The notes below the pieces were generated by a model. It ran no database searches, was not told the origin of the DNA, and was given only the letters and a program-made list of their open reading frames with translations. Positions 11,472-20,135 of a DNA stretch of 64,000 nucleotides are shown here, piece by piece (within the stretch, counting starts at the first letter, position 1; each line of letters opens with the position of its first letter). This DNA comes from Pontibacter actiniarum. Its GTDB lineage: Bacteria; Bacteroidota; Bacteroidia; Cytophagales; Hymenobacteraceae. Location: positions 2,604,001-2,668,000 of the forward strand of contig NZ_CP021235.1 of the NCBI RefSeq assembly GCF_003585765.1. The letters run 5' to 3'. Both the position numbers and the translations under genes were made by a program.

Positions 11472-13265
11472 ATGCCATACATCAGGAAACCCTTCAGAGG
11501 CTTTTTATACTTTTGCTCAGTGCTGCTCCTGCTTTTCCTGGCTGCCGGTGCGCCGGCAACCGCCCAGGAGGAGGCAGCAGACACCACTGAGGCTGCACAG
11601 GCAGACGTGGAGCCCAGCTGGCCAATGGATTCGCTTGGCAGGCGTACCCCCCGCAGTGCGGTAGAGGGCTTTATCAGCGCCGTTGCAAACGAAAACTACG
11701 ATAAGGCTGCCGAGTACTTACGCTTGGCCCCCTCCCTGCAGGAGAACCTGGACGGGGCTGAGCTCGCGCGGGCCCTGCAGCGGCTACTTGACCAGAACGG
11801 CAAGATCTACCCCTATGCCCTGATAAGCAACGATACCAACGGCGTACAGGACGATGGGCTGGGCCCAAACCTTGACCGCGTAGGCGAAGCCACCGTAAAC
11901 GGAGAAACCTTTAGCCTGATACTGGAAAAGACAGAAGGTCCGGACGGGGGCCCAGTCTGGAAGTTTTCCTCGCAGACGGTGCAGCGTATCCCTTTTCAGG
12001 ATGAAGAGGAGGCCTTTGTTCCGCTGGTAAGCCAGCTCAGCCCCAGTGTGCTGGAAGACAACAAATGGGGCGGGGTACCTGTAGGGCACTGGCTGGCCAT
12101 ACTACTGCTGGTCGTGGTGGCGTACCTGCTGGCGTGGGGAATCGTATCGCTTGCCCTCTACCTGATCCGCTTGTCTTGGTACAAGGTGAGAGAAGAGCCC
12201 ACTGCGGGCATTGTAAAGGCATTTGCCCTGCCACTAAGGATATATTTCACAGTCTGGATTTTCGTAGTAGCCAGTCAACAGGTCGGCATATCGATTATTG
12301 TGCGCCAGCGGTTTAGCGAGATAACCCTAATTGTAGGGGTCGCGGCTGTGCTTCTCCTGGTTTGGCGCCTTTTAGACGCCATTACGCAGTTTGTGCAGAG
12401 GCGGCTGCTGCACCGCAACAACATGGCCGGGGTATCGGCGCTGCTCTTTCTCCGCCGCGCCGCCAAGGTGGCGCTTGTGGTGCTAGGGGTGATCACCCTG
12501 CTCGACTCCATTGGCTTTGACGTTACCACGGGCCTGGCCGCGCTGGGTATAGGCGGTATTGCGCTGGCTTTGGGCGCCCAGAAAACCGTGGAGAATTTTG
12601 TGGGCAGCGTCACCCTTATAGCAGACCAGCCCGTGCGCGTAGGGGATTTCTGCAAAGCTGGGGACGTGGTCGGTACGGTAGAGCAAATAGGGATGCGCTC
12701 TACCCGCATTCGCACGCTGGAGCGTACCATTGTCACCATTCCGAACGGGGAGCTTTCCTCCCTTAAAATTGAAAACTATGCCCACAGAGACCGCTTCTGG
12801 TTTCACCCCACCTTTGGCCTGCGCTTCGAAACCACCCCGGACCAGATTCGGTACCTGCTGGTAGAGCTGCGCTCGATTCTGTACGCGCACCCCAAAGTGG
12901 ACCCGTCGCCGGCACGCATCCGCTTTGTGAAGATAGGTGCGGACTCGCTAAACCTGGAGGTCTTCGCCTACGTCAACGCAATAGACTTTGATGAGTTTCT
13001 GGAGGTGCAGGAGGACCTGTACTTACGCATGATGGATGTGGTGGAAGCCAGCGGTACAGGCTTTGCCTTTCCGTCGCAGACCCTGTACATTGCCCGCGAC
13101 CAAGGCTTGTCCAAGGAGAAGTCTGAGGAGGCGGAGGAGCAGGTTCAGAAATGGCGTGCCGCCAACGACGTCCAGATCCCTAAGTTTACTCCCGAGCGCA
13201 TCCAGAGCCTGCGCAATACAATTTCGTATCCTTCCAACGGCTCCAGCCTGCAGAAAAAAGGGTAA
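11472..13265 (+). CDS. MscS family mechanosensitive ion channel
   Basis: A 597-residue channel of the small-conductance mechanosensitive family, which opens under membrane tension to release solutes. A signal peptide (ending near residue 31) is followed by a periplasmic domain to about 200. Membrane helices then lie near 205-232, 246-268, 283-302 and 328-346. The pore helix TM3 is at about 352-378 (GLAALGIGGIALALGAQKTVENF), and the MscS beta domain follows (RVGDF, GTVEQIGMRSTRIRT). The large extracytoplasmic N-terminal domain makes it longer than E. coli MscS. Not in an operon. Confidence 0.93.
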   Translation: MPYIRKPFRGFLYFCSVLLLLFLAAGAPATAQEEAADTTEAAQADVEPSWPMDSLGRRTPRSAVEGFISAVANENYDKAAEYLRLAPSLQENLDGAELARALQRLLDQNGKIYPYALISNDTNGVQDDGLGPNLDRVGEATVNGETFSLILEKTEGPDGGPVWKFSSQTVQRIPFQDEEEAFVPLVSQLSPSVLEDNKWGGVPVGHWLAILLLVVVAYLLAWGIVSLALYLIRLSWYKVREEPTAGIVKAFALPLRIYFTVWIFVVASQQVGISIIVRQRFSEITLIVGVAAVLLLVWRLLDAITQFVQRRLLHRNNMAGVSALLFLRRAAKVALVVLGVITLLDSIGFDVTTGLAALGIGGIALALGAQKTVENFVGSVTLIADQPVRVGDFCKAGDVVGTVEQIGMRSTRIRTLERTIVTIPNGELSSLKIENYAHRDRFWFHPTFGLRFETTPDQIRYLLVELRSILYAHPKVDPSPARIRFVKIGADSLNLEVFAYVNAIDFDEFLEVQEDLYLRMMDVVEASGTGFAFPSQTLYIARDQGLSKEKSEEAEEQVQKWRAANDVQIPKFTPERIQSLRNTISYPSNGSSLQKKG

Positions 13266-13343
13266 CCAACCGGGTTGCGCCTGGTTTAGATGAATGCCAT
13301 GGGCGTTTTGCCACCCGCTGCTTCTTACAGCGATAATATTAAC

Positions 13344-13367
13344 TTTTTGTTATGCATAGAACAAAAA
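13344..13367. promoter_or_regulatory. Inverted repeat upstream of deoR1
   Basis: Perfect 8-bp arms TTTTTGTT / AACAAAAA with an 8-nt spacer (ATGCATAG), 50 bases before the regulator gene at 13417. Position and symmetry fit an autoregulatory operator, though AT-rich inverted repeats arise easily by chance. Confidence 0.45.
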
Positions 13368-13416
13368 TATGTTATATTTTCATACTTGAATATCTGTCTA
13401 AAGAAAACGACACTCT

Positions 13417-14181
13417 ATGGTAAGCATAGCCGAAAGGCACCAGCAGATTATTGATAAACTGCAAAAAGAAGGAAAGATCAACGTGGCTGATTTGTGTGCA
13501 GAGCTAAATGTTTCCTCTGTCACTATTCGTAAAGACTTAAAGCTGCTGGAGGATAAGGGCTTGCTGTTCAGAACACACGGCGGCGCCACCCTGAACAACC
13601 CCTACACCATTGACCGCTCCGTCAATGAAAAGGAAAAGATACAGTCTTCTGAGAAGATGCAGATCGGTGCGAAGGCCGCAACGCTCCTGCAGCCGAACGA
13701 CTCTATACTGATCGCTTCGGGCACTACCGTGCTGGCCCTGGCGAAGAACATACAGCCCTCCGGCAGCCTGACGGTTATTACCTCTGCGCTGAACGTTGCC
13801 CTGGAACTCCTGCGGCACCCCGAGATTGAGGTGCTCCAGCTCGGGGGACTGCTCCGCAAAAGCTCGTCCTCGGTAACCGGCCCCTACGCAGAAAGTATAC
13901 TGGCTGACTTTTCCTTCAGCAAGCTGTTTTTGGGGGTAGACGGGATTGACCTGGAGTTCGGCCTCACAACCACCAATGTGATGGAGGCCCACCTCAACCG
14001 GCAGATGATCAAGGTATCGCAGAAAACGGTGGTCCTGGCCGACTCGACCAAGTTCGGGAAAAGGGGCTTCGGCAGAATCTGCGGTTTCGATGACATCGAC
14101 CAGATTATCACCGACAAGGGTATTTCGGATTATGTGGTGAAGGCCCTGGAGGGCATGGGCATTAAGGTTACCATTGTGTAG
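13417..14181 (+). CDS. DeoR/GlpR family transcriptional regulator (deoR1)
   Basis: A 254-residue DeoR-family repressor: an N-terminal winged helix-turn-helix (about 5-58, recognition helix VSSVTIRKDLKLLE) and a sugar-phosphate-sensing domain with SGTTV near 101, LGVDGID and ADSTKFG. It is adjacent and convergent to the glycerophosphodiester/glycerol-3-phosphate genes, so it is the likely GlpR-type repressor of locus 1, with glycerol-3-phosphate the expected effector (inference from context). It is a close paralog of the regulator at 57293 and its recognition helix differs in only one position, so the two may share operators. Confidence 0.9.
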   Translation: MVSIAERHQQIIDKLQKEGKINVADLCAELNVSSVTIRKDLKLLEDKGLLFRTHGGATLNNPYTIDRSVNEKEKIQSSEKMQIGAKAATLLQPNDSILIASGTTVLALAKNIQPSGSLTVITSALNVALELLRHPEIEVLQLGGLLRKSSSSVTGPYAESILADFSFSKLFLGVDGIDLEFGLTTTNVMEAHLNRQMIKVSQKTVVLADSTKFGKRGFGRICGFDDIDQIITDKGISDYVVKALEGMGIKVTIV

Positions 14182-14201
14182 CGGCCCCGCCCCTGCCACC
14201 T

Positions 14202-14247
14202 AAAAGCAGCAGGCCCCATACTTTGTTGTATGGGGCCTGCTGCTTTT
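14202..14247. terminator. Bidirectional terminator of deoR1 and the locus 1 operon
   Basis: A 20-bp perfect stem (14202-14221 with 14228-14247) with a 6-nt loop and A4/T5 flanks. It lies between the convergent regulator and the last gene of the long minus-strand operon. Confidence 0.95.
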
Positions 14248-14262
14248 TATACTTGGCTGCTG

Positions 14263-14964
14263 CTACTTCAGGTACTTTCCTTTTTGCAGCAGCTCGGCCC
14301 ATTTCTGATAGCCCAGGTGGGTCAGGTGCAGGCCATCATGCGTGTAGGCCTCCACAAGGCGCCCCTCCCCGTCCGTAAACGCAGGGTACAGGTCAATAAG
14401 CGTCACGTTTTCGTCCGCGGCCAGCTGTTTCAGCGCCTCGTTTAGCCAGAACACATGCTCCTCCTTGTTGTAGTGTTTCTTAAACTTAGTGAAGGTGTTG
14501 TTCGTCGGCAGTATCGTCTGGATGTAAAGCTTTGTGGAGGGGCTTTCGGTTTTTACCCGCCGCACAATCTTCTTGTAATTCTGCAGAATCAGGCTGTCTG
14601 GTATGTTGCGGGAAATATCGTTTATCCCGATGAGCAAAAACACCTTTGCTGGCTTCCCTTCCGTCACTTCATCAAGGCGCTCCAGCACTCCGTAGGTGAT
14701 ATCCCCTGAGATGCCCCGGTTTCTGGCGTTCTTTAGCCCAAGTAACTCATTCCAGTTTGGGTGCGCCGTTATACTGTTGCCCAGGAACACGATGTCCTTG
14801 CGGGAGTTGGGGTACGCCCGGAACTGATCCACCTGCACCTGGTACGTAGACGGACGGTAGGTGCTGTCCCAGGCCGCCGCCTCCTGCGCGACGGCAGCTG
14901 AAGTGCCCCAAAGAACACACGCGAAGGCAAAGGCGCCCTTAACCAATCGGCTTAGTCGTTTCAT
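14263..14964 (-). CDS. SGNH/GDSL hydrolase, secreted
   Basis: A 233-residue secreted esterase of the SGNH family. Block I is FLGNSIT with catalytic Ser64, block II has Gly87 in NRGISGD, block III is GINDI with Asn115, and block V is DGLHLTHLG with Asp and His. The signal peptide begins at the Met at 14964; an upstream Met at 14991 is possible but would put a charged stretch before it. Relatives act as platelet-activating-factor acetylhydrolase-like or lysophospholipase enzymes. In this operon it plausibly removes acyl groups from lysophospholipids to give glycerophosphodiesters (inference). Last gene of the glpT operon. Confidence 0.88.
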   Translation of the reverse strand: MKRLSRLVKGAFAFACVLWGTSAAVAQEAAAWDSTYRPSTYQVQVDQFRAYPNSRKDIVFLGNSITAHPNWNELLGLKNARNRGISGDITYGVLERLDEVTEGKPAKVFLLIGINDISRNIPDSLILQNYKKIVRRVKTESPSTKLYIQTILPTNNTFTKFKKHYNKEEHVFWLNEALKQLAADENVTLIDLYPAFTDGEGRLVEAYTHDGLHLTHLGYQKWAELLQKGKYLK

Positions 14965-14997
14965 TCGATTTGTTTCGTCTTGGTTGAACATGGCTTG

Positions 14998-15912
14998 CTA
15001 CTGCTGCACCTGGGCAAACAGGTCCGGGTAGTCCGAAATAACACCGTCCACCCCCAGGGCTTTCATTTCGGCAATTCCCTCGGCCGTGTTCACCGTCCAG
15101 GGAATCACTTTTATCTGGCGGTCGTGGCACTGCCGCACCAGCTCCTTTGTGACCAGCTTTGCGTGGGGGCTGTACACATCCGGTGTAAAGCCCAGTTGCC
15201 GCAGGTTCTCCTCCACCGACTGCTCGTTGTTAATCAGCAGGGAAGTACGGATATGCGGCTGCTGCCGGTGCAGCTCCTGCAAAGCCCGCATGTCAAAAGA
15301 CTGGATGATGACCCAGGGGGTGATTTTCTTCTGCTCCAGCACCTCTACCACCAGCTTTGCAAAAGTGGCCGGTTCTGGATGGAGCTCGTTGTCCTTCCCT
15401 TCTTTCGATTTGATCTCAATGTTATAGAAGACCTGCGGCAGGTTGTTGGCTTTCAGATAGGTTTGCACCGAGTCTATGAGCTCAGACAGCAGCGGGATGT
15501 GTGCTTCCATCTTCTGCTGGCGCGGGTACAGCGCGTACGGCTTGGAACCGGTATCGAACCGGCGCACATCGTCATAGTTCATCTGGTAGATGGCGTACTG
15601 CTTGCTTTCCTCTTTTGTGAAGTCCTCCCCGGCCGGCGTGCGCGCATACAGTGGGTTAAGGTGCGGGTCGTGCGTTACCACTACCTGCCGGTCCTTTGTC
15701 ACATGGCAGTCCATTTCGATGGTCGTCACGCCCAGGTCAATGGCTTTTATCATGGCAGGCACCGTGTTCTCCGGCATCAGGCCGCGGCTGCCGCGGTGGC
15801 CCTCGGTGTCAAATGCGGGAAGCGGAGCGTTTTGCTTCGAAAGGCTTTCGCTGCTCTTGCAGCCTGCAAAAAGCGCTAAGCCGGCAAGGGCTATACTTAG
15901 TAGGTTTTTCAT
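14998..15912 (-). CDS. Glycerophosphodiester phosphodiesterase (GlpQ-like lipoprotein)
   Basis: Cleaves glycerophosphodiesters to glycerol-3-phosphate and an alcohol. A 304-residue TIM barrel with the family's residues: His39-Arg40 in GHRGSRG, Glu48 in PENT, Glu66 and Asp68 in EMD, and His81 in HDPHL. Cys18 (FAGC) is a lipobox, so the enzyme is lipid-anchored. Six bases separate it from the SGNH gene and 31 from the phosphoesterase upstream. Its product is the substrate of the GlpT transporter encoded at the head of the same operon. Confidence 0.93.
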   Translation of the reverse strand: MKNLLSIALAGLALFAGCKSSESLSKQNAPLPAFDTEGHRGSRGLMPENTVPAMIKAIDLGVTTIEMDCHVTKDRQVVVTHDPHLNPLYARTPAGEDFTKEESKQYAIYQMNYDDVRRFDTGSKPYALYPRQQKMEAHIPLLSELIDSVQTYLKANNLPQVFYNIEIKSKEGKDNELHPEPATFAKLVVEVLEQKKITPWVIIQSFDMRALQELHRQQPHIRTSLLINNEQSVEENLRQLGFTPDVYSPHAKLVTKELVRQCHDRQIKVIPWTVNTAEGIAEMKALGVDGVISDYPDLFAQVQQ

Positions 15913-15943
15913 GTAAACGGGTATACTTATAGCAAAGGGTAAT

Positions 15944-17371
15944 TTAAGAGTTTTCTACTTCAACGGATTGCTCATACTGGTTACCAAATCGATCCGTGGC
16001 CACCACTTTAAGCTTTTTCGTGCCCGGGGCAAGCGCCGCCCTAAAAAGGTGGTCTGTTTCGGTAGGCTCTGCAAAGCCGCGCTTCTCCGGCAGCCCCTTG
16101 CCTTTGTAAAGGGAAACCGCCAGCGGGTCAAAACCCTTTGTGCTTTCCAGCGCTCCCATAGAGGCACCGTCTGCCCACCACGCTACCTTCCACTCCGGAT
16201 CCCAGTTCCAGACATTGGCCACCATATACTTCTGGCCTTCGCTGTCGTCTACTTGCACGCTTAGCTGGTGGTCTTTTTCAAAACCGGTGGATTTGTAGTA
16301 CCAGGTCATGTCTGTTCCGTTAACCTCGTACACACCGTAGCCCCGCGGTGCACCGTCCCCGCAAACAGGGCCCGTCCACCAGGCTCCGCAGAGGGTGCCG
16401 TGCACGTGCTCGTACACATTGTCCTTCACCACGTTGCGGTTATAGTGCGTGTGGCCCGACATAATGTGCACTTTCCGGTCTCCCAGCAACTCATACAGCT
16501 CCTGGTTATTCTCCACGCCGTTGTGCACCGGTATATGCAGGCCTATAACCACCAGGTGCTCCTTCGGCACAAACGCCAGGTCCTTTCGCAGCCAGTTCAG
16601 CTGTTGCTCCGAAAGGGCTCCGTCATAGTGTCTGTCTGAACCCAGGTAACGCACGTCGTCCAGCACCACGTAGTGTACCTTGCCGCGGTTAAAAGAATAG
16701 TAGGTAGGCCCATAGAGGCTTTGGAAAGTAGCGTCCGACGCTTCGTCACCTCCCTTGTTGTAATCCATGTCATGGTTGCCCAGCGCCTGGAAGAACGGTA
16801 TACCAGTGCTGGCTACTGCTTTGTCGTAACTGCTGAACAGCTCGTGCTTGTCCCACACGATGTCTCCCACCGTCATGCCGTGCACCAGCGCCCCTGCGCC
16901 GAAAGACTGCACCAACCGCTTCACATCGGGGGCCGCCGTTGTTTGCATCTCCTCCACGTCGTTTTTGTTTTTCACCTGTGGGTCTGCCCAAACAATAAAC
17001 CTATGGCTGGTATCGTCCTGTTGCAGCGGCGTCAGCTCAAAGTGGTACTCTTGCTTTGTATCCGAAGAGTTGAAGGGCTGGTAGTGCCTGGCAATGCCGT
17101 TTTCGTTCGGGATGGCATAGCCTGCCGGAATAGAGACAAAAACAAACCTCGCCTGCGCATTGAACGGTATCTCATAGCGCCCTTTCCTGTCGGTTTGCAC
17201 CACGCTAAAGCCATCCGACACAATGACGTTGGCAAGTTTCTTACCACGGGCCTTCACAGTTCCTCTTACCCTGGCCCCGGCTATGCCAGGAAAGCCCAGC
17301 GCCGTTTTGCTACTAAGTACAACACCGCCGGACAGCAGTAGGAAGCTCGCAATAAATTTTCTTCTTTTCAT
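15944..17371 (-). CDS. Calcineurin-like metallophosphoesterase with N- and C-terminal accessory domains
   Basis: A 475-residue exported phosphoesterase. The N-terminus (MKRRKFIASFLLLSGG) looks like a Tat or Sec signal. A beta-sandwich MetallophosN-type domain spans about 33-120, the catalytic domain about 125-345, and a MetallophosC-type domain the rest. Metal-binding motifs are WADPQ, VGDIVWD, GNHDMD, GLHIPVH and SGHTHYN. It probably hydrolyses phosphomonoesters or diesters outside the cytoplasm. Its position between the PLD-like and GDPD genes suggests a role in the same phospholipid-headgroup pathway. Confidence 0.9.
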   Translation of the reverse strand: MKRRKFIASFLLLSGGVVLSSKTALGFPGIAGARVRGTVKARGKKLANVIVSDGFSVVQTDRKGRYEIPFNAQARFVFVSIPAGYAIPNENGIARHYQPFNSSDTKQEYHFELTPLQQDDTSHRFIVWADPQVKNKNDVEEMQTTAAPDVKRLVQSFGAGALVHGMTVGDIVWDKHELFSSYDKAVASTGIPFFQALGNHDMDYNKGGDEASDATFQSLYGPTYYSFNRGKVHYVVLDDVRYLGSDRHYDGALSEQQLNWLRKDLAFVPKEHLVVIGLHIPVHNGVENNQELYELLGDRKVHIMSGHTHYNRNVVKDNVYEHVHGTLCGAWWTGPVCGDGAPRGYGVYEVNGTDMTWYYKSTGFEKDHQLSVQVDDSEGQKYMVANVWNWDPEWKVAWWADGASMGALESTKGFDPLAVSLYKGKGLPEKRGFAEPTETDHLFRAALAPGTKKLKVVATDRFGNQYEQSVEVENS

Positions 17372-17391
17372 GATACAGCAACGGTTAGTAT

Positions 17392-18579
17392 TTACAATCC
17401 TGGCAATGATTTCAGCTCCTCGAAAAAGGAAGTATACTGGCTATAAAGCGGGTGGTCCTTTAGCAGCAGAATAGTTTCGTTATTGTAGCGCAGCGCGTTC
17501 TGCGTAAAATTATGCGATCCTGTCTGCAGCAGCTTTGTTTGGCTCCCGTCCCAGACGCCCTCTATAAGTATAAATTTGGAGTGGATATTCACTTTCTGCC
17601 GGGAGGACTCCGTCATGTTAAGTACTTTTAGGAAGGCTCCTTTCGCCTCCAGCGCACGCAAACCGCTGAGGATGTCTTCGCTGATGCTGCTCTTCACCAC
17701 CAGCTCCAGGTGCGCCCCCTGCTGCAAAAGCTCCTCCAGCTTAAGCACGATGTTCATGCGCGAGCTCACCCAGTCAGACATGCCGATGCGGACAGTAGCT
17801 GTGGCAGGCTGAGAGATCTGGTCCAGCAGCTCTATGATGGCGTCTTCTCCGTACGCCCCGCCGTTTCGCCGCTTCGGCAGGAAAAAGGCAGACACGCCGG
17901 CGGCAGGATCATGGAACTCCTGGTAGTTGTAGTCCTTCATCCCCTGCTGCGCGCCTTTTTTCATGTCCTGCCAATAGCTAAGGTAAGCCTGGTACAGGCC
18001 CTGGTGGGGTATAATTACCGCATCCTGCGCTTTACGGGTGCCGGCTAATGTAAAGTTGTGCGAGGTCTGGAAGACAACGTTCCTGGCTCCGCCAGCCGTA
18101 GTGGCCAGCTCTGAGAACAGCGCAAACTTGTTATGGTTAATGGCAATGCTGCCGGCGTCGCTTTCAACAACTACCAGTTCAGCGTTTTCCGATAGGTTTG
18201 TTTTCAGGTCGTCAATTGTCGCGGGGTTATAAGCCATGCTCTCTTCCCTGCTTAAGTCCAGCATGATGTGTAGCGCCACACCGCGTGCGTCCGCCCGCTT
18301 AAGGGCAGCTACCAGGGCCGGGTACTCAAACTGGAAGATGGAAATGTAGATAGCCGAGTTCCTGGGGCTTGCGTCCACCAGGGCTATTAAGCGGTCCATA
18401 ATCTCTGTAGAAGACACTCCCCGCACCACTTTGGCAGGGTCAGTAAAGACCGCTTCGGGGAAGGAGGCTGTCACGGGCACAGCCTCTGCAACAGGGGGAG
18501 CAGGGGCTTCGTCGGAGCCGCCGCAGGAAACTAGCAGGGTAAAAAGGGCAAATAAACAGGAGGGTAACAAGTATCGCAT
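17392..18579 (-). CDS. Phospholipase D-like domain lipoprotein
   Basis: A 395-residue lipoprotein (lipobox VSC, Cys19) with two PLD-type active-site blocks. The first is HNKFALF, followed by QTSHNFT; the second is HSKFILI, followed by TGSHNFT. The paired HxK motifs are typical of the PLD superfamily, whose members hydrolyse phosphodiester bonds. It could release headgroups from phospholipids outside the cell, feeding the GDPD and GlpT (inference). A nuclease role is also possible for this fold. A hairpin without a T-tract lies between it and susD1. Confidence 0.85.
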   Translation of the reverse strand: MRYLLPSCLFALFTLLVSCGGSDEAPAPPVAEAVPVTASFPEAVFTDPAKVVRGVSSTEIMDRLIALVDASPRNSAIYISIFQFEYPALVAALKRADARGVALHIMLDLSREESMAYNPATIDDLKTNLSENAELVVVESDAGSIAINHNKFALFSELATTAGGARNVVFQTSHNFTLAGTRKAQDAVIIPHQGLYQAYLSYWQDMKKGAQQGMKDYNYQEFHDPAAGVSAFFLPKRRNGGAYGEDAIIELLDQISQPATATVRIGMSDWVSSRMNIVLKLEELLQQGAHLELVVKSSISEDILSGLRALEAKGAFLKVLNMTESSRQKVNIHSKFILIEGVWDGSQTKLLQTGSHNFTQNALRYNNETILLLKDHPLYSQYTSFFEELKSLPGL

Positions 18580-18592
18580 CGCGTGTGTTTAG

Positions 18593-18621
18593 GTAAGGCT
18601 GCCCCAATAAGGCAGCCTTAC
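18593..18621 (-). promoter_or_regulatory. Intercistronic hairpin without a T-tract
   Basis: An 11-bp perfect stem GTAAGGCTGCC / GGCAGCCTTAC with a 7-nt loop lies between susD1 and the PLD-like gene. The minus-strand sequence after it has no T run, so it is more likely an mRNA stabiliser or processing site that lowers downstream expression than a full terminator. Confidence 0.6.
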
Positions 18622-18691
18622 ATGTTTAAAACATAGGGCAACGCGCAGGGCTTGCCCTCAACCTTCACCTTAAACAGTTAAACCGTGGTGC

Positions 18692-20125
18692 CTACTCCTT
18701 CTGCCACCAAACCTTCACATTCATGTCGTCTCCGCCTATCTGCTGAACGGCGGCATCGTAGCTGGCCTTGTTGGTAGCCTGCACTATTACCGGGTACTCC
18801 AGGCGCACAGGCATCAGTCCGTTGTTCTGCAGCGCGCTTCCTTTAAAGAGCTCCGGCATTCCGGTGCGGCGGTACTCGTACCAGCTCTCAAAGCCCACAA
18901 AGAACAAGGCCACGTACTTCTGCTCCATAAGTTGCTCCATGGTGCCGTTGTAGGCAATATTCTCGTTCTGCAGGAACTCCTCTGTGGCCGTGGCACCCCA
19001 CTGCTCTACAGAAGCGATGACAGCGTTGGTATAAAGCTCCTCTGCATCCGCGTTTATCCAGCCTTTCTGCGCTGCCTCCGCCAGGTTAAACAAAACCTCT
19101 GAGTAAGGCAGGATATAGGCAGGCTGTGTCGCCTTTTTGAGTACTTTATCATTGTAAGTAGAAGCTCCCAGCGCGTGCTGGTCGGTCACTATATTCTCCG
19201 GCTGGCCGCTTTCGATACCGACGTACGTACCGCCCACCTTGGTCGCGATAATCGCCCGGCGCGGGTCGTTGGCATCATTCAGTATGTTGATAAAGGTAGA
19301 GCCGTAGTCCCGGTTGCCGTTAAACTCAAAGGCGCGCCACTCCGAAAAAGGATTCACAAATGGTGCGGTCCCTGTGTAGTTGAAGGTGGCGGCGTCCTCA
19401 TTGGAGGTGAACAGCGGGTACTTCTCCGGGTTGTTGTATATCTCACTGATAGCAGCCGGTGCATTCATCTCCTCCTTGCCCGACACGCGCATGAGCAGGC
19501 GAAGCCGGAGGGAGTTGCTGAACTTCTTCCACTTCATCATGTCGCCGTTATACAGAGGGTCGTTGGCGGCAAGCGGCTTCGAGAGGTCGATCAGTTCGTT
19601 GGCCTCCTTCAGGTCTGCCAGCAAATCCATGTAGATCTCTTTCTGAGAATCGAACTTAGGGTAGTAAACCCGCTCGTCTCCCTGAAAAGCCTCTGAGTAA
19701 GGCACGTCACCAAAGAGATCCGTTACGTTGGCCATAATCCAGGAGCGCACCACCAGGGCCACCGCCATGTTGTTCTTATCGTTCAGCTCGCTGGCCAGGT
19801 CATACATGTCGTTGGCGTTCGTGGCCCACCGGTACAGGTTTTTCCACAGGTAGTCAGGCTCGGTATCGCGGAAAACATAGCGGTGAAACTCATCGATCGT
19901 GTTCGTCTGCACCGTGTACTGCATCAACTCGTGGCTGATGCGGTGCGTGCGGCTCAACATCACGTTAGAAGCGTTTAGCAAGGCAGGTGCCAGCAAGGTG
20001 CCGGGCAGCACAGCCTCAAGTCGGTTGGGGTCCGCGTTGATCTCCTCAAAGTCGTCCTGGCAGGAGAACAGCATGCTGCAGGCAAGGCCGGCGGCGATGG
20101 TATATTTAGATAGTATAAATTTCAT
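18692..20125 (-). CDS. SusD-like outer-membrane lipoprotein (SusD-like_2 type)
   Basis: A 477-residue substrate-binding lipoprotein partner of the SusC-like transporter. The lipobox is FSC (Cys22). The start of the mature protein, EEINADPNRLEAVLPG, is typical of the SusD-like_2 subgroup rather than the classical RagB/SusD type. A helix-rich TPR-like scaffold follows. It lies 10 bases after susC1. With the operon's phosphodiesterases it probably captures a glycerophosphodiester or related product at the cell surface (inference). Confidence 0.93.
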   Translation of the reverse strand: MKFILSKYTIAAGLACSMLFSCQDDFEEINADPNRLEAVLPGTLLAPALLNASNVMLSRTHRISHELMQYTVQTNTIDEFHRYVFRDTEPDYLWKNLYRWATNANDMYDLASELNDKNNMAVALVVRSWIMANVTDLFGDVPYSEAFQGDERVYYPKFDSQKEIYMDLLADLKEANELIDLSKPLAANDPLYNGDMMKWKKFSNSLRLRLLMRVSGKEEMNAPAAISEIYNNPEKYPLFTSNEDAATFNYTGTAPFVNPFSEWRAFEFNGNRDYGSTFINILNDANDPRRAIIATKVGGTYVGIESGQPENIVTDQHALGASTYNDKVLKKATQPAYILPYSEVLFNLAEAAQKGWINADAEELYTNAVIASVEQWGATATEEFLQNENIAYNGTMEQLMEQKYVALFFVGFESWYEYRRTGMPELFKGSALQNNGLMPVRLEYPVIVQATNKASYDAAVQQIGGDDMNVKVWWQKE

Positions 20126-20135
20126 CTTTTCAGGG

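Noticed and set aside
11508..11515. TACTTTTG, exact -7 match inside the start of the MscS gene
   Set aside because: It lies in the coding sequence of a clear signal peptide. TATACTTTTG strings are frequent in this window, so it is not evidence for an internal promoter.
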